DNA of 64,000 nt from Lachnospiraceae bacterium. Lineage in GTDB: Bacteria > Bacillota > Clostridia > Lachnospirales > Lachnospiraceae. The position numbers were made by a program, and so were the translations under genes. The stretch spans positions 79,410 to 143,409 of the forward strand of contig JAFPWO010000022.1 in NCBI GenBank assembly GCA_017394885.1, in the 5' to 3' direction. Below, piece by piece: positions 8,304-17,248 of this stretch (positions are counted from its first letter, which is position 1; the number at the start of each line of letters is the position of its first letter). The notes under the pieces are model-generated. The model was not told the DNA's origin. It saw only the letters and a program-made list of their open reading frames with translations, and ran no database searches.

Positions 8304-8331
8304 TCGAAAAACGCAGAAAGGAGGCCGGCCC

Positions 8332-10692
8332 ATGCCGCGAACAGGCGTACATATTCAGGTCCGCGGCGTGGTACAGGGCGTCGGCTTTAGGCCTTTCATT
8401 CATAAGCAGATCACGGATCATACGCTCTGCGGCACCATCCGCAACACCTCGGAGGGAGTCGAGATGGAGATCGAGGGCGAAGAATCCGCGGTCCGTCTTT
8501 TTATTAAGGAACTGAAGAGCCGCGCTCCCGCCCTGGCCGTGATCCGTGAAGTTTCTGCCGAATATTACACAGATTTAAAAAACTTTATAGATTTTCAGAT
8601 CATCCCGAGCCGGGTGCTTCCGATGCGGAACACCCTGATCTCACCGGATGTCGCTCTCTGCGACGACTGCCGGCGGGAGCTGTTTGATCCGTCCGACCGC
8701 CGTTTCCGCTATCCGTTTATCAACTGCACCAACTGCGGGCCGCGATTTACGATCATCAAAGACGTGCCTTATGACAGGCCCCTGACGACCATGGGCCGTT
8801 TTGCGATGTGCGAAAGCTGCGAAGCGGAGTACCATACCATCACCGACCGCCGTTATCACGCCCAACCGGTCTGCTGCCCCGACTGCGGCCCTCAGCTTGA
8901 ATACTATGGAAGCGATGCGGCTTCCCCTGCCGCGTCAGGTGAGGAAGCCCTGGCAAAGGCGATCGATCTGTTAAACCGCGGCGGTATCCTGGCCGTAAAA
9001 GGGCTCGGCGGCATCCATCTGGCCTGCCGGATCGACGATCCTTCCATCGCGCAGACGCTTCGCCGCCGCAAGCAGCGGGACGAAAAGCCTTTTGCCGTTA
9101 TGTGCCGCGATCTTGACACGGTCAGGAAATACTGTATCGTGAGTCCTGATGAAGAGGCGATCCTCTGCGGCCACACCCGTCCGATCGTGCTTCTCCGGAA
9201 AAAAGAGAAAACCGCTCTTCTTTCCATCAGCGACAATCACCGTATCGGCGTCATGCTGCCTTACACCCCGCTCCACGAGCTTCTCCTTTCGGACGGGCCG
9301 GATTGCCTCATCATGACCAGCGCGAACCTTTCCGACGAGCCGATCCTTTATCAGAATGAGGAAGCGCTGACGGCTCTTTCCGGAATCGCGGACGGCTTCC
9401 TTCTGCATAATCGGGATATCTTTGTCCGCTGCGACGATTCCCTCTGCTGGGTCGCAGAAGGGAAAGAATACTTTGCCCGCCGCAGCCGCGGCTACGCACC
9501 TTTCCCGGTTACTGTCAAAGAACATTTTTCGCACACCGTTCTGGCCTGCGGCGCCGAACAGAAAGCCTCGTTTGCGATTTCGAAGGGAGACAATCTATTC
9601 CTGAGCCAGCATATCGGCGATCTGAAGAATATCGCGACGCTGCAGCATTACGAAAGCCAGATCCGTCACTTTGAACGGCTTTTCGACCTGAAGCCGGCTG
9701 CGCTTGCCTGCGACCTGCATCCGGATTATTTATCCACCGAATACGCGCAGGGCCGCGCTGCCAAAGACGCGCTGCCGCTGATCCCGGTGCAGCATCATCA
9801 CGCCCACCTGGTCTCCTGCCTGGTCGATCATGACCGGCAGGGCCCGGCACTCGGCATCATCTGGGACGGAACCGGGTACGGCACCGACGGGACGGTCTGG
9901 GGCGGAGAATTCCTGCTCGGCGACGCTGACGGCTTCGAAAGAGCCGCTTCTCTCCGGCCCTTCCGCCTTCCGGGCGGAGACCGCTGCACAGAAGAGATCT
10001 GGCGGATCGCCGCCTCCCTGATTTTGGACGCGCTCAGCTGGAATGAAACGCCGCAGGCCGATGAGCTGCTGGAAGACCAGCTTGCCAAAGAAGAACGCCG
10101 GAACGCGCTGCAGAAATCCCTGTCGGGGCTTACCGATCCGGCCCGGCTCGCGCAGCTTACCGCCCAGCTGAACGCATCTCTCAACTGCCCGCGCACCACC
10201 AGCATGGGCCGCCTCTTTGACGGCGTCTCGGCGATTCTGGGCATCCGGAGCGAGGCCGGCTATGAAGGACAGGCTGCCATTTTGCTGGAGGCGGCCGCCG
10301 ATGAGAAGGAAGACGGCGTATTCCCGTATCAGATCCTTTCCGGAGAAGGCCGTCTGCTCCTGGACGAGCGTCCGCTGGTCACCGTTCTCTGCGTAGCGCT
10401 TCAGCGCGGCTGCGCAGTAGCTTCACCGCAGCTGGCCGCCCGTTTTATGAATACCCTGGTCCGGATGGCTGCGGACTGTGCCGGCCGGATCCGGAAAGAA
10501 AGCGGCATCGAAACCGCCGCCCTGTCCGGCGGCTGCATGCAGAATCAGTACCTTTTGAAACATCTGACCGATACGCTTTCTTCGGAGAGCTTTACCGTCC
10601 TTCATCATGAAAGGCTTTCCTGCAATGACGAAGGGATCGCGGCCGGCCAGCTGGCCGTAGCCGAAGCATGGCTGAAGAAAGCCGGATTATAA
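8332..10692 (+). CDS. hypF: [NiFe]-hydrogenase maturation carbamoyltransferase HypF
   Basis: A 786-residue HypF, which converts carbamoyl phosphate into a carbamoyl group passed to HypE for making the cyanide ligands of the active-site iron. The domains are in the usual order: acylphosphatase (residues 1-90, with VRGVVQGVGFRPFI), two zinc fingers (C110-x2-C113...C132-x2-C135 and C160-x2-C163...CPDC near 182-185), a YrdC/Sua5-like domain (LAVKGLGGIHLACR), and a Kae1-like domain with HHHAH at about 488-492 and SGGCMQNQYL near the end. The start at 8332 follows AAAGGAGG and begins at the acylphosphatase domain. It opens the hypFCDE set next to the hydrogenase genes. Confidence 0.95.
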   Translation: MPRTGVHIQVRGVVQGVGFRPFIHKQITDHTLCGTIRNTSEGVEMEIEGEESAVRLFIKELKSRAPALAVIREVSAEYYTDLKNFIDFQIIPSRVLPMRNTLISPDVALCDDCRRELFDPSDRRFRYPFINCTNCGPRFTIIKDVPYDRPLTTMGRFAMCESCEAEYHTITDRRYHAQPVCCPDCGPQLEYYGSDAASPAASGEEALAKAIDLLNRGGILAVKGLGGIHLACRIDDPSIAQTLRRRKQRDEKPFAVMCRDLDTVRKYCIVSPDEEAILCGHTRPIVLLRKKEKTALLSISDNHRIGVMLPYTPLHELLLSDGPDCLIMTSANLSDEPILYQNEEALTALSGIADGFLLHNRDIFVRCDDSLCWVAEGKEYFARRSRGYAPFPVTVKEHFSHTVLACGAEQKASFAISKGDNLFLSQHIGDLKNIATLQHYESQIRHFERLFDLKPAALACDLHPDYLSTEYAQGRAAKDALPLIPVQHHHAHLVSCLVDHDRQGPALGIIWDGTGYGTDGTVWGGEFLLGDADGFERAASLRPFRLPGGDRCTEEIWRIAASLILDALSWNETPQADELLEDQLAKEERRNALQKSLSGLTDPARLAQLTAQLNASLNCPRTTSMGRLFDGVSAILGIRSEAGYEGQAAILLEAAADEKEDGVFPYQILSGEGRLLLDERPLVTVLCVALQRGCAVASPQLAARFMNTLVRMAADCAGRIRKESGIETAALSGGCMQNQYLLKHLTDTLSSESFTVLHHERLSCNDEGIAAGQLAVAEAWLKKAGL

Positions 10693-10709
10693 TATCGAAC
10701 GGAGTCATT

Positions 10710-10958
10710 ATGTGCCTTGCAGTTCCTTTGAAAATTACGCAGATTAACGGAGCGGACGCCGTCGGAGAGCGCGACGGCATCCGCCGGAACATCCGGGTCG
10801 ACTTTATCCGTGAGCCGAAGATCGGCGACTATGTGATGGTCCATGCGGGCTTCGCCATCGAACGGATCCGGCCGGAAGAAGCCGAATCCGACTGGGAAGC
10901 CGCGCGGGAGGTGGAAGCTGAGCTCGCGGCGCTGTACGCGGAGGAAGGCCATGGCTGA
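10710..10958 (+). CDS. hypC: Hydrogenase maturation chaperone HypC
   Basis: An 82-residue HypC. The family-defining N-terminal Cys is present in MCLAVPLKI, and the start at 10710 was chosen so that this Cys is residue 2; a GGAG lies just upstream. HypC forms a complex with HypD that carries the Fe(CN)2CO precursor and delivers it to the hydrogenase large subunit. The C-terminal acidic helix (EVEAELAALYAEE) is usual. The stop overlaps the hypD start. Confidence 0.93.
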   Translation: MCLAVPLKITQINGADAVGERDGIRRNIRVDFIREPKIGDYVMVHAGFAIERIRPEEAESDWEAAREVEAELAALYAEEGHG

Positions 10959-12027
10959 TACCATCCATGAGAAATCTGTTCCGGCTGTCCTGGAAGAACT
11001 GAAATCCATGCGTTTTGAAAACGTCCGACTGATGGAGGTCTGCGGAACGCATACGATGGAGATTGCCCGGGCCGGGATCAAACGGCTCCTTCCCGAAGGC
11101 GTCACACTTCTTTCCGGCCCCGGCTGCCCCGTCTGCGTAACGCCGCCGGAAGCCATCGATCTGTTCCTGGAACTGTCTGAAAATGCGTCCGTGATGATCA
11201 CCAGCTACGGGGATATGCTCCGCGTTCCGGGATCCCGGCGCGGCGACACCCTGCTCCGCCGCCGGGTAGGCGGCGCTTCGGTCCGGATCGTGTACTCCCC
11301 GATGGACGCCCTGCAGCTGGCGGAAACGCATCCGGAGAAAGAGATCGTATTTCTCGGCGTCGGCTTCGAAACGACCGCGCCGGGTACGGCTGCGGCGATT
11401 CTCTCCGCAAAGGAACGCGGCCTGAAAAACTTTACGGTCCTGCCGCTTATGCGCGCTGTCGAACCGGCGCTGCGCACTCTTCTGTCCGCGGACGATTTCA
11501 GCATCCACGGTTTTTTATGTCCCGGCCACGTCGCCGTGATCACCGGGGAAAAGGGATTCCGCTTCCTGCCCGAAGAGTATGGGATCCCGGCGGTGATCAG
11601 CGGTTTCGAGCCCGGCGATATCCTCCGCTCCCTGCTCCTGCTTTTACGGCAGATCCGTGACGGGGAAGCCCGGCTGGAAAACACCTACGGAAGGCTGGTA
11701 TCCCCGGAAGGGAACGCCCTGGCCCGTGATATGATGGAACAAGTCCTTGAGCCGATGGATGCGCTCTGGCGGGGACTCGGCCTGATTCCCGGCAGCGCCT
11801 GGGGGATCCGCCGTGAATTTGCCGATTTCGATGCGTCCGTCCGTTTCGGCCTTTCTTTCCCGGCAAAGTCCGCACCAACACCCTGCCGCTGCGGCGACGT
11901 CATCAGCGGACGCCTTGCGCCGCAGGCCTGCCCGCTTTTCGGAAGCGCCTGTACGCCGGAGGATCCTTTCGGCCCCTGCATGGTATCCGGAGAAGGCTCC
12001 TGCGCCGCCGCATATAAATATCAATAA
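10951..12027 (+). CDS. hypD: Hydrogenase maturation protein HypD
   Basis: A 358-residue HypD, the [4Fe-4S] scaffold protein on which Fe(CN)2CO is assembled with HypC and HypE. Signature stretches are MEVCGTHTMEIARAG, LLSGPGCPVCVTP, FLGVGFETTAPGTA, FLCPGHVAVI and the Cys-rich C-terminus (CRCGDVISG...ACPLFGSAC...GPCMVSGEGSCAAAY), which binds the iron-sulfur cluster. The start at 10951 overlaps the hypC stop and follows GAGGAAGG. It is followed by hypE after 18 bases. Confidence 0.95.
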   Translation: MADTIHEKSVPAVLEELKSMRFENVRLMEVCGTHTMEIARAGIKRLLPEGVTLLSGPGCPVCVTPPEAIDLFLELSENASVMITSYGDMLRVPGSRRGDTLLRRRVGGASVRIVYSPMDALQLAETHPEKEIVFLGVGFETTAPGTAAAILSAKERGLKNFTVLPLMRAVEPALRTLLSADDFSIHGFLCPGHVAVITGEKGFRFLPEEYGIPAVISGFEPGDILRSLLLLLRQIRDGEARLENTYGRLVSPEGNALARDMMEQVLEPMDALWRGLGLIPGSAWGIRREFADFDASVRFGLSFPAKSAPTPCRCGDVISGRLAPQACPLFGSACTPEDPFGPCMVSGEGSCAAAYKYQ

Positions 12028-12045
12028 TCATTCGGAGTATATATC

Positions 12046-13050
12046 ATGTTGGAACCTACTATCAGTCTGGATTACGGCAGCGGCGGAAAAAAAACCGCGG
12101 CGCTGATCGAGGAAATGATCGTTCCGCTCTTTAAAAATGATGCGTTGTGCGCGCTAGGTGACGGCGCGGTCCTTTCCGGCGCCGAAAAGATCGTTTTTTC
12201 CACCGACAGTTTTGTGATCCGGCCGATCTTCTTCCCCGGCGGCGATATCGGGAAGCTGGCCGTCTGCGGCACCGTGAACGATATTGCGATGGCCGGCGGC
12301 GAACCGAAATATCTGAGCCTTTCCCTGATCATAGAAGAAGGATTGCCGACAAAAGAGCTTCAGGCTGTTCTGGAAAACGCGGCCCGGACCGCGAAAAAGG
12401 CAAACGTACAGATCGTTACCGGAGATACCAAGGTGGTGGAAAAAGGCGGCTGTGACAAACTGATGATCAATACCACCGGCATCGGATTCCTGCGTCATCC
12501 CGGCCTTCATCCTTCGGCGATCCGGCCCGGCGACCGGGTGATCGTCTCCGGAACCATCGGGGATCACGGCGCCGCCGTCATGCTGGCCCGGGAACCGCTT
12601 CTGCTCCAAGGCGATCTGAAAAGCGACTGCGCGCCGCTTCATGAGATGGCAGCGGCCCTTTACGCGCTCGGTCCGGCACTCAGAGTGCTGCGGGATCCCA
12701 CGCGCGGCGGCGCGGCGACCACGCTGAACGAATTTACCGAAGCCGGCAGCTTCGGCATCCTGCTTGCGGAAGAGGCTATTCCCGTCGCGCCGGCAGTCCG
12801 TACCAGCTGTGAGATCCTCGGTCTGGATCCCCTTTACTGCGCCAATGAAGGAAAGCTTCTGGCCGTGGTTTCCGCCGAAAAAGCGCAGGAAGCGCTGACC
12901 ATGCTGAAACGTTTTCCGGAAGGAAAAGACGCCGCGGTCATCGGGGAAGCAACAGAGGAAAATCCCGGACGGGTCATCCTCCGTACGGAGTTCGGCGGGA
13001 CGCGTATCCTGTCCAAACTGAGCGGAGCCCAGCTTCCCCGGATCTGCTGA
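12046..13050 (+). CDS. hypE: Hydrogenase maturation protein HypE
   Basis: A 334-residue HypE, an AIR-synthase-like ATPase that dehydrates the C-terminal thiocarbamate to a thiocyanate, the cyanide donor. The protein ends in PRIC, so the catalytic terminal Cys is present. N-terminal YGSGGKKTAALIEEM, FSTDSFVI, GDTKVVEKG and LRDPTRGGAATTLNE are family motifs. It completes a hypFCDE set. No hypB GTPase gene is in the window. Confidence 0.95.
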   Translation: MLEPTISLDYGSGGKKTAALIEEMIVPLFKNDALCALGDGAVLSGAEKIVFSTDSFVIRPIFFPGGDIGKLAVCGTVNDIAMAGGEPKYLSLSLIIEEGLPTKELQAVLENAARTAKKANVQIVTGDTKVVEKGGCDKLMINTTGIGFLRHPGLHPSAIRPGDRVIVSGTIGDHGAAVMLAREPLLLQGDLKSDCAPLHEMAAALYALGPALRVLRDPTRGGAATTLNEFTEAGSFGILLAEEAIPVAPAVRTSCEILGLDPLYCANEGKLLAVVSAEKAQEALTMLKRFPEGKDAAVIGEATEENPGRVILRTEFGGTRILSKLSGAQLPRIC

Positions 13051-13095
13051 GCTTATTTTCATAAATACGTAACATATTTAACTTTTCTATATGAA

Positions 13096-13130
13096 AAACA
13101 GGGAAAAATACTGTTATTTTATCCCTGTTT
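13096..13130. repeat. Inverted repeat between hypE and the hydrogenase structural genes
   Basis: AAACAGGGA (13096-13104) and TCCCTGTTT (13122-13130) are perfect 9-base inverted copies with a 17-base A/T-rich loop, in a 123-base A/T-rich spacer. There is no clean T run after it, so it could be an operator or an mRNA processing/stability hairpin separating maturation from structural genes rather than a strong terminator. Confidence 0.5.
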
Positions 13131-13173
13131 CTGTTATATTTAGATTTGGAATTTTATACGTAGAGGTATTTGT

Positions 13174-13569
13174 ATGCAAGAGTACAAAAGAATCACCATT
13201 ACGAAAGAGGAAGTCATCCCTCTTGCCGAAAAAATGCGTGCCGACGGCGTCACCCTGGCGATGATCCACGCGCATTTCGAGGACGACGGAAAGCCGGTGG
13301 TCTGCTATGAATATCAGGTCGGCACCGGGATCGAGTCCTACGCGGTCGAGGGAGAAAGCGTACTGCCCGATATCTCCCCCATCTATGATCTCGGTGCGGA
13401 ATGGCCGGAGCGTGAGATCAACGAGCTGATGGGCCTTGTTTTTGAAGGCCTGGATACCTCCGAACGGCTTTTCCTGCCCGACACCATGTTTGAGGGCCAG
13501 GGGCACATTCTGGTCACGCCTATGGATAAGCTGATCCGGGAAGCGCACGGGGAGGTGGATGCACAATGA
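13174..13569 (+). CDS. mbhK: Mbh-type hydrogenase subunit K (NuoC-like)
   Basis: A 131-residue NuoC/Nqo5-like subunit. YDLGAEWPEREINELMGLVFEG near residues 71-92 is the conserved Complex I 30-kDa motif (E-R-E-x-x-x-x-G-x-x-F). In Mbh complexes this subunit packs against the catalytic large subunit in the peripheral arm. The gene opens the structural operon and overlaps mbhL by four bases (ATGA). EchD of Ech hydrogenases is a homologue and the two names cannot be separated on this gene alone; the downstream Mrp genes favour Mbh. Confidence 0.8.
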   Translation: MQEYKRITITKEEVIPLAEKMRADGVTLAMIHAHFEDDGKPVVCYEYQVGTGIESYAVEGESVLPDISPIYDLGAEWPEREINELMGLVFEGLDTSERLFLPDTMFEGQGHILVTPMDKLIREAHGEVDAQ

Positions 13570-14651
13570 GCTATATCGTTCCGATCGGACCGTACCATCC
13601 CGCACTGGAGGAACCGGTCCACGCCAGACTGTTCGTCGAAGGCGAAGAGATCAAGGACGCCAAGGTGTATATCGGCTACAATCACCGCGGCATCGAAAAG
13701 CTGGCCCAGCAGAAAAACTACATCCAGACCCTTGTCATGGTAGAGCGCGTCTGCGGCATCTGCTCCCATTCGCATGCCTTCACCTATGCGATGGCCTGCG
13801 AAGCGATCGCAAAGATGAACGTGCCGAAGCGCGGCCAGTATATCCGCGTCATCGTCGCCGAGCTGGAGCGGCTGCATTCGCACTATCTGTGGCTGGGCAT
13901 CGCCCTGCACCTGATCGGGCACGACTCGCTGTTCATGCACAGCTGGGACGACCGGGAAGCCATCATGGACATCCTGGAAGAGATCACCGGCAACCGCGTG
14001 AACTACGGCATGATCACCATCGGCGGCGCACGGCGCGATATTTCCGACGAGACCCGGAAGAATGTGCTGGAAATGCTCGACAAAATCGAGAAATCCATGA
14101 ACGTGATCAAGGATATGCTGCTTTCCGACAAGACCGTCGCGCTGCGTACCCAGGGCGTCGGCATCCTGACGAAGGAAGATGCGATCCGTATCGGCGCCGT
14201 CGGGCCGCAGGCACGCGCCTCGAACTGGGCTATCGACGTCCGGAAAGACGCCCCGTATTCGAGCTACGAGGATTTCGATTTCAACGTAGCCGTCTGGGAC
14301 AGCTGCGACGTTTTCAGCCGGGTCGTCATCCGTGTTCTGGAAAATTTCGAGAGCATAAAGATCATCCGCCAGGCGCTGGATATGCTTCCCTCCGGCCCCA
14401 TCAATCTGGGCCTGAGCCGGATCCCGAAGATCCCGGCCGGGGAATACATGATCCGCTACGAAGCGCCGCGCGGACAGCTTTGCTACAAGGTTGTTTCGAA
14501 CGGCGGCGAATTCAACAAGCGCGTCAGCATCCATGTGCCGACCTTCCGCAATGCGCCGACGGTCCCGACGATGCTGCGGGGCAATTCGGTCGCGGACGCC
14601 GGCCTGATCGTGGCTTCGATCGACCCGTGCTTCTCCTGCATGGACCGCTGA
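13566..14651 (+). CDS. mbhL: Mbh-type [NiFe] hydrogenase catalytic large subunit
   Basis: A 361-residue NuoD-like group 4 [NiFe]-hydrogenase large subunit. All four nickel-binding cysteines are visible: C63 and C66 in ERVCGICSHSH, and C355 and C358 in DPCFSC. It should therefore reduce protons with electrons from ferredoxin rather than act as a sulfane reductase or Complex I subunit, which lack some of these residues. The protein ends in DPCFSCMDR, so there is no C-terminal propeptide for an endopeptidase to remove. Consistent with this, no maturation protease gene is nearby. The start overlaps mbhK; hypA follows one base after the stop. Confidence 0.93.
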   Translation: MSYIVPIGPYHPALEEPVHARLFVEGEEIKDAKVYIGYNHRGIEKLAQQKNYIQTLVMVERVCGICSHSHAFTYAMACEAIAKMNVPKRGQYIRVIVAELERLHSHYLWLGIALHLIGHDSLFMHSWDDREAIMDILEEITGNRVNYGMITIGGARRDISDETRKNVLEMLDKIEKSMNVIKDMLLSDKTVALRTQGVGILTKEDAIRIGAVGPQARASNWAIDVRKDAPYSSYEDFDFNVAVWDSCDVFSRVVIRVLENFESIKIIRQALDMLPSGPINLGLSRIPKIPAGEYMIRYEAPRGQLCYKVVSNGGEFNKRVSIHVPTFRNAPTVPTMLRGNSVADAGLIVASIDPCFSCMDR

Positions 14652-14652
14652 G

Positions 14653-14994
14653 ATGCACGAGCTTTCCATTACCGAACACATTGTGGCTACGGTCCTTCCG
14701 ATCGCGGAAAAAGCCGGGGCGAAGCGCATCCTCGAGATCCGCATGAAGATCGGCGCCTTATCCGGCGTGATCCCCTCCTGTGTGCAGACCTATCTGGATC
14801 TGATCACGCCGGGGACCATCGCGGAAGGAGTCCGGCTGATCTCCGAAGAGATCCCCGTCACGCTGCACTGCCGCAGCTGCGGGAAGGACGCCGCCGCCCG
14901 GCGCGGGCTCTACCTGTGTCCTCACTGCGGCAGCGACCGGATCACGGTGACCGGCGGCCATGAATACTATATCGAAGATCTAAAGGTTGAATAA
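14653..14994 (+). CDS. hypA: Nickel insertion protein HypA
   Basis: A 113-residue HypA/HybF protein that delivers nickel to the hydrogenase large subunit. The N-terminal MHELSITEHIV carries the nickel-binding His2, and a zinc site is formed by CRSC...CPHC in the C-terminal half. It is embedded between mbhL and the Mrp-like membrane genes rather than with hypCDE, placing the nickel inserter next to its client. Its usual GTPase partner HypB is not in the window. Confidence 0.92.
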   Translation: MHELSITEHIVATVLPIAEKAGAKRILEIRMKIGALSGVIPSCVQTYLDLITPGTIAEGVRLISEEIPVTLHCRSCGKDAAARRGLYLCPHCGSDRITVTGGHEYYIEDLKVE

Positions 14995-15017
14995 TTATCA
15001 TTTAAGGAGGTACATCC

Positions 15018-15569
15018 TTGAAAAAAGCAAAGTTTCCCGCATTTTTGGTGACATGCCTGATCTGCTTTGTGTTCTGGCTGCTCATCACCGGGGAAATCAG
15101 CGGGCTTTTTGACGGAATCGACAGCGGCGACATCGAGATCCTGGTCGCCGGCGCGGCGGTCTCCATACTGGCCGCGCTGTTCTCCGCCCGCTTTTTCATC
15201 CATGAAAAAGCTTTCTACCTGCTGAACCCGCGGCGCTTTTTCTGCCTGCTGCTCTACTGCCTGATCATCTTCCCCTGGGAACTGATCAAGGCGAACGTAG
15301 ATATGGCCTGCCGCGCCTTTGCGCCGAAGAAGAACCTGAAGCCCGGCATCGTAAAGATCCCTTCTGCCCTGACCAGTGAATACGGCCTGTCCATGCTGGC
15401 GAATTCCATCACCCTGACTCCCGGGACCATTACCATGGACATCGTGGAGGAGAACGGAAAGAACTGGTATTATATTCACTGGATCAACGCAGCCGAGCAG
15501 GATGCCGAAAAAGCCGGCGCGGCTATTAAAGGCACCATGGAAAAATGGATAAGGAGGATCTGGGAATGA
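15018..15569 (+). CDS. mbhA: Mrp-like antiporter subunit E / Mbh subunit A
   Basis: A 183-residue MrpE/MnhE-type membrane protein with about three hydrophobic segments near the N-terminus (FPAFLVTCLICFVFWLLI, ILVAGAAVSILAALF, FFCLLLYCLIIFPWELI). A soluble C-terminal domain contains LANSITLTPGTITMDI, the MrpE family motif. It forms part of the sodium-translocation module of Mbh complexes. It follows AAGGAGG. It overlaps mbhB by four bases. Confidence 0.85.
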   Translation: MKKAKFPAFLVTCLICFVFWLLITGEISGLFDGIDSGDIEILVAGAAVSILAALFSARFFIHEKAFYLLNPRRFFCLLLYCLIIFPWELIKANVDMACRAFAPKKNLKPGIVKIPSALTSEYGLSMLANSITLTPGTITMDIVEENGKNWYYIHWINAAEQDAEKAGAAIKGTMEKWIRRIWE

Positions 15570-15823
15570 AAGAGATCTTTCTCTATGCGGCGGTATGCTT
15601 TATCGTACTGGCCCTCACCCTCTTCTACCGTCTGATCAAGGGTCCCAGCGTAGTGGACCGGGCCGTCAGTGCCGACAGCATCGATATCTTAAGCGATATG
15701 GCGCTGATCCTGTTCGCCCTGTACAGCGGCCGCGGCATCTATCTGGATATCGCGCTGGTGACCGCCGTGTTGGGCTTTATCGGTTCCGTGCTGGTGGCCA
15801 GATATCTGGAGGGACGCTTATGA
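15566..15823 (+). CDS. mbhB: Mrp-like antiporter subunit F / Mbh subunit B
   Basis: An 85-residue protein with three transmembrane helices. The MrpF motif RLIKGPSVVDRAVSADS lies between helices 1 and 2. The start at 15566 was chosen over an upstream in-frame ATG at 15545 because AAGGAGG sits eight bases before it. It overlaps its neighbours on both sides by about four bases, as expected in a tightly coupled membrane operon. Confidence 0.85.
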   Translation: MKEIFLYAAVCFIVLALTLFYRLIKGPSVVDRAVSADSIDILSDMALILFALYSGRGIYLDIALVTAVLGFIGSVLVARYLEGRL

Positions 15824-16164
15824 TGATCGCAATTTATATTCTGATCGGCATCAGTCTCCTGTTTGCCTTCGCCGGCGTTGTGGGCATGCTGCGCATGCCG
15901 GATTCCTACAGCCGTATGCAGTCCAGTACCAATATCGCCACCCTCGGCGTGCTGGGCGTGATCATCGGCGGGATTCTTTACAGCGCCTGCATCCTGAAAG
16001 ATGCCAACATGGCGATCAAGCTGGGCGTGATGGGCGTGTTCTATATCGTGACCGCCCCCATTTCCGGCCATGCGATCGCGAAAGCGGCCTACGCGCACGG
16101 CATCAAACCCTGTGAAAATACGGTCTGCGACCAGTTAAAGGAGGATCTGGAAGATGAAGCTTGA
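15820..16164 (+). CDS. mbhC: Mrp-like antiporter subunit G / Mbh subunit C
   Basis: A 114-residue MrpG/MnhG-type protein with three hydrophobic segments. The family motif GVVGMLRMPDSYSRMQSS follows helix 1. The start at 15820 overlaps the mbhB stop in ATGATG. In Mbh it packs with MrpE/F-type subunits at the membrane end of the complex. Confidence 0.87.
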   Translation: MMIAIYILIGISLLFAFAGVVGMLRMPDSYSRMQSSTNIATLGVLGVIIGGILYSACILKDANMAIKLGVMGVFYIVTAPISGHAIAKAAYAHGIKPCENTVCDQLKEDLEDEA

Positions 16165-16417
16165 TGCATTAACCGTTCTCAACACACTGGTTCTGCTCGG
16201 CATCCTGGCAAGTGCTTTTCTGGCGGCTTTCTCCAAAAAGATCCTGAGCGCCGTCATCGCGCTGGGCGTGACCGGTGTCTTTATGGCGCTGGAGTTCATT
16301 CTCCTGCAGGCGCCGGACGTCGCCATTGCGGAAGCGGCCGTCGGCGCAGTCCTCTCCACCGCGATTTTCGTGATCGCGGTCCGCAAAACGACAAAGAAGG
16401 AGGATGAGGAAGAATGA
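16154..16417 (+). CDS. mbhD: Mbh subunit D (DUF4040, MrpA C-terminal segment)
   Basis: An 87-residue DUF4040 protein with three transmembrane helices. LGVTGVFMALEFILLQAPDVAIAEAAVG includes the conserved MrpA/MbhD motif with a membrane-embedded acidic run (QAPDVAIAEA) thought to line the ion path. In canonical Mrp antiporters this is part of MrpA; in Mbh it is a separate subunit, as here. It overlaps both neighbours. Confidence 0.88.
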   Translation: MKLDALTVLNTLVLLGILASAFLAAFSKKILSAVIALGVTGVFMALEFILLQAPDVAIAEAAVGAVLSTAIFVIAVRKTTKKEDEEE

Positions 16418-16791
16418 AAGCGAATAAGATCATTACCCTCTGCTCGTTAGCCGTTCTGCTCTTCGCCTCTGTATACGGGCTTGTCTATGCCTGGAAGAAT
16501 CTGCCGACGACCTATGACGGGACAAAGACTGACGTACAGGAACTTTACAATAACCGCGAGAACGCATCCGAAGACAAGATCGCCGAAGCGGACGGCGCGG
16601 CAGCCGTAATTGTGAACAAAAACCTGAAAGAAGCCTATGCCGCCAACGACGTCGCCTCGATCGTTTTCGACTTCCGTGGCTATGACACGCTCGGCGAATC
16701 CTTTATCCTGCTGACAGCCATCGCGGGATCCTTCGTCATCGTAAGCCGCCTGAAAGATCACAGGAAGGAGGAAGACAGCCATGAAGTATAA
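16414..16791 (+). CDS. mbhE: Mbh subunit E
   Basis: A 125-residue MbhE-type protein: an N-terminal membrane helix, an extracellular loop, then VASIVFDFRGYDTLGES leading into a second helix. The FDFRGYDTLGE stretch is characteristic of MbhE and of the matching MrpA/MrpB junction. A Lys/Glu-rich tail overlaps the start of mbhF by 11 bases. It belongs to the sodium-translocating module. Confidence 0.85.
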   Translation: MKANKIITLCSLAVLLFASVYGLVYAWKNLPTTYDGTKTDVQELYNNRENASEDKIAEADGAAAVIVNKNLKEAYAANDVASIVFDFRGYDTLGESFILLTAIAGSFVIVSRLKDHRKEEDSHEV

Positions 16792-17248
16792 GAAAGGCAT
16801 CAATCAGCGCCATATCATCGTGAAATGCGCTGCGGATAAATTCCTCCCCTTTGCCCTGGTCTTCGGCATTTATATCATTCTGTTCGGGACCGTGAGCCCG
16901 GGCGGCGGCTTCCAGGGCGGCGTGATCGTGGCTTCGGCAGCCCTGCTCCTGTATCTGGGATACGGCTACAAGACCGCATCCAAAGCCTTAAATACCGAGG
17001 TGCTGCGCGTGAACGAATCACTCGGCACGACCTTCTACGTGCTGCTGGGCCTGGCCGGCATCTTTGCCGGTGCGGTTTTCTGCCGCAATATCTGGTACAA
17101 TATCGGCCCGGTCGGGAATCTCATCAGCGCAGGCACCATTACCTTTATGGGATATGCCGTCGGCTACAAGGTCCTGTGCGGCGTCGCATTCCTGCTTCTT
17201 TTGATGCTGGGGCTGCTGGCTCCCGGCGGAGAGGAGGATGAGGCATGA
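16781..17248 (+). CDS. mbhF: Mrp-like antiporter subunit B / Mbh subunit F
   Basis: A 155-residue MrpB/MnhB-type protein with four transmembrane helices. The motif GTVSPGGGFQGGVIVAS following helix 1 is the family signature. It acts with subunits D, E and G in the antiporter-like module. It overlaps mbhE and mbhG. Confidence 0.88.
   Translation: MKYKKGINQRHIIVKCAADKFLPFALVFGIYIILFGTVSPGGGFQGGVIVASAALLLYLGYGYKTASKALNTEVLRVNESLGTTFYVLLGLAGIFAGAVFCRNIWYNIGPVGNLISAGTITFMGYAVGYKVLCGVAFLLLLMLGLLAPGGEEDEA

Noticed and set aside
13383..14744. Minus-strand open frame of 453 codons across the hydrogenase large subunit
   Set aside because: It lies wholly opposite mbhK, mbhL and hypA, which carry clear motifs, and has no features of its own.
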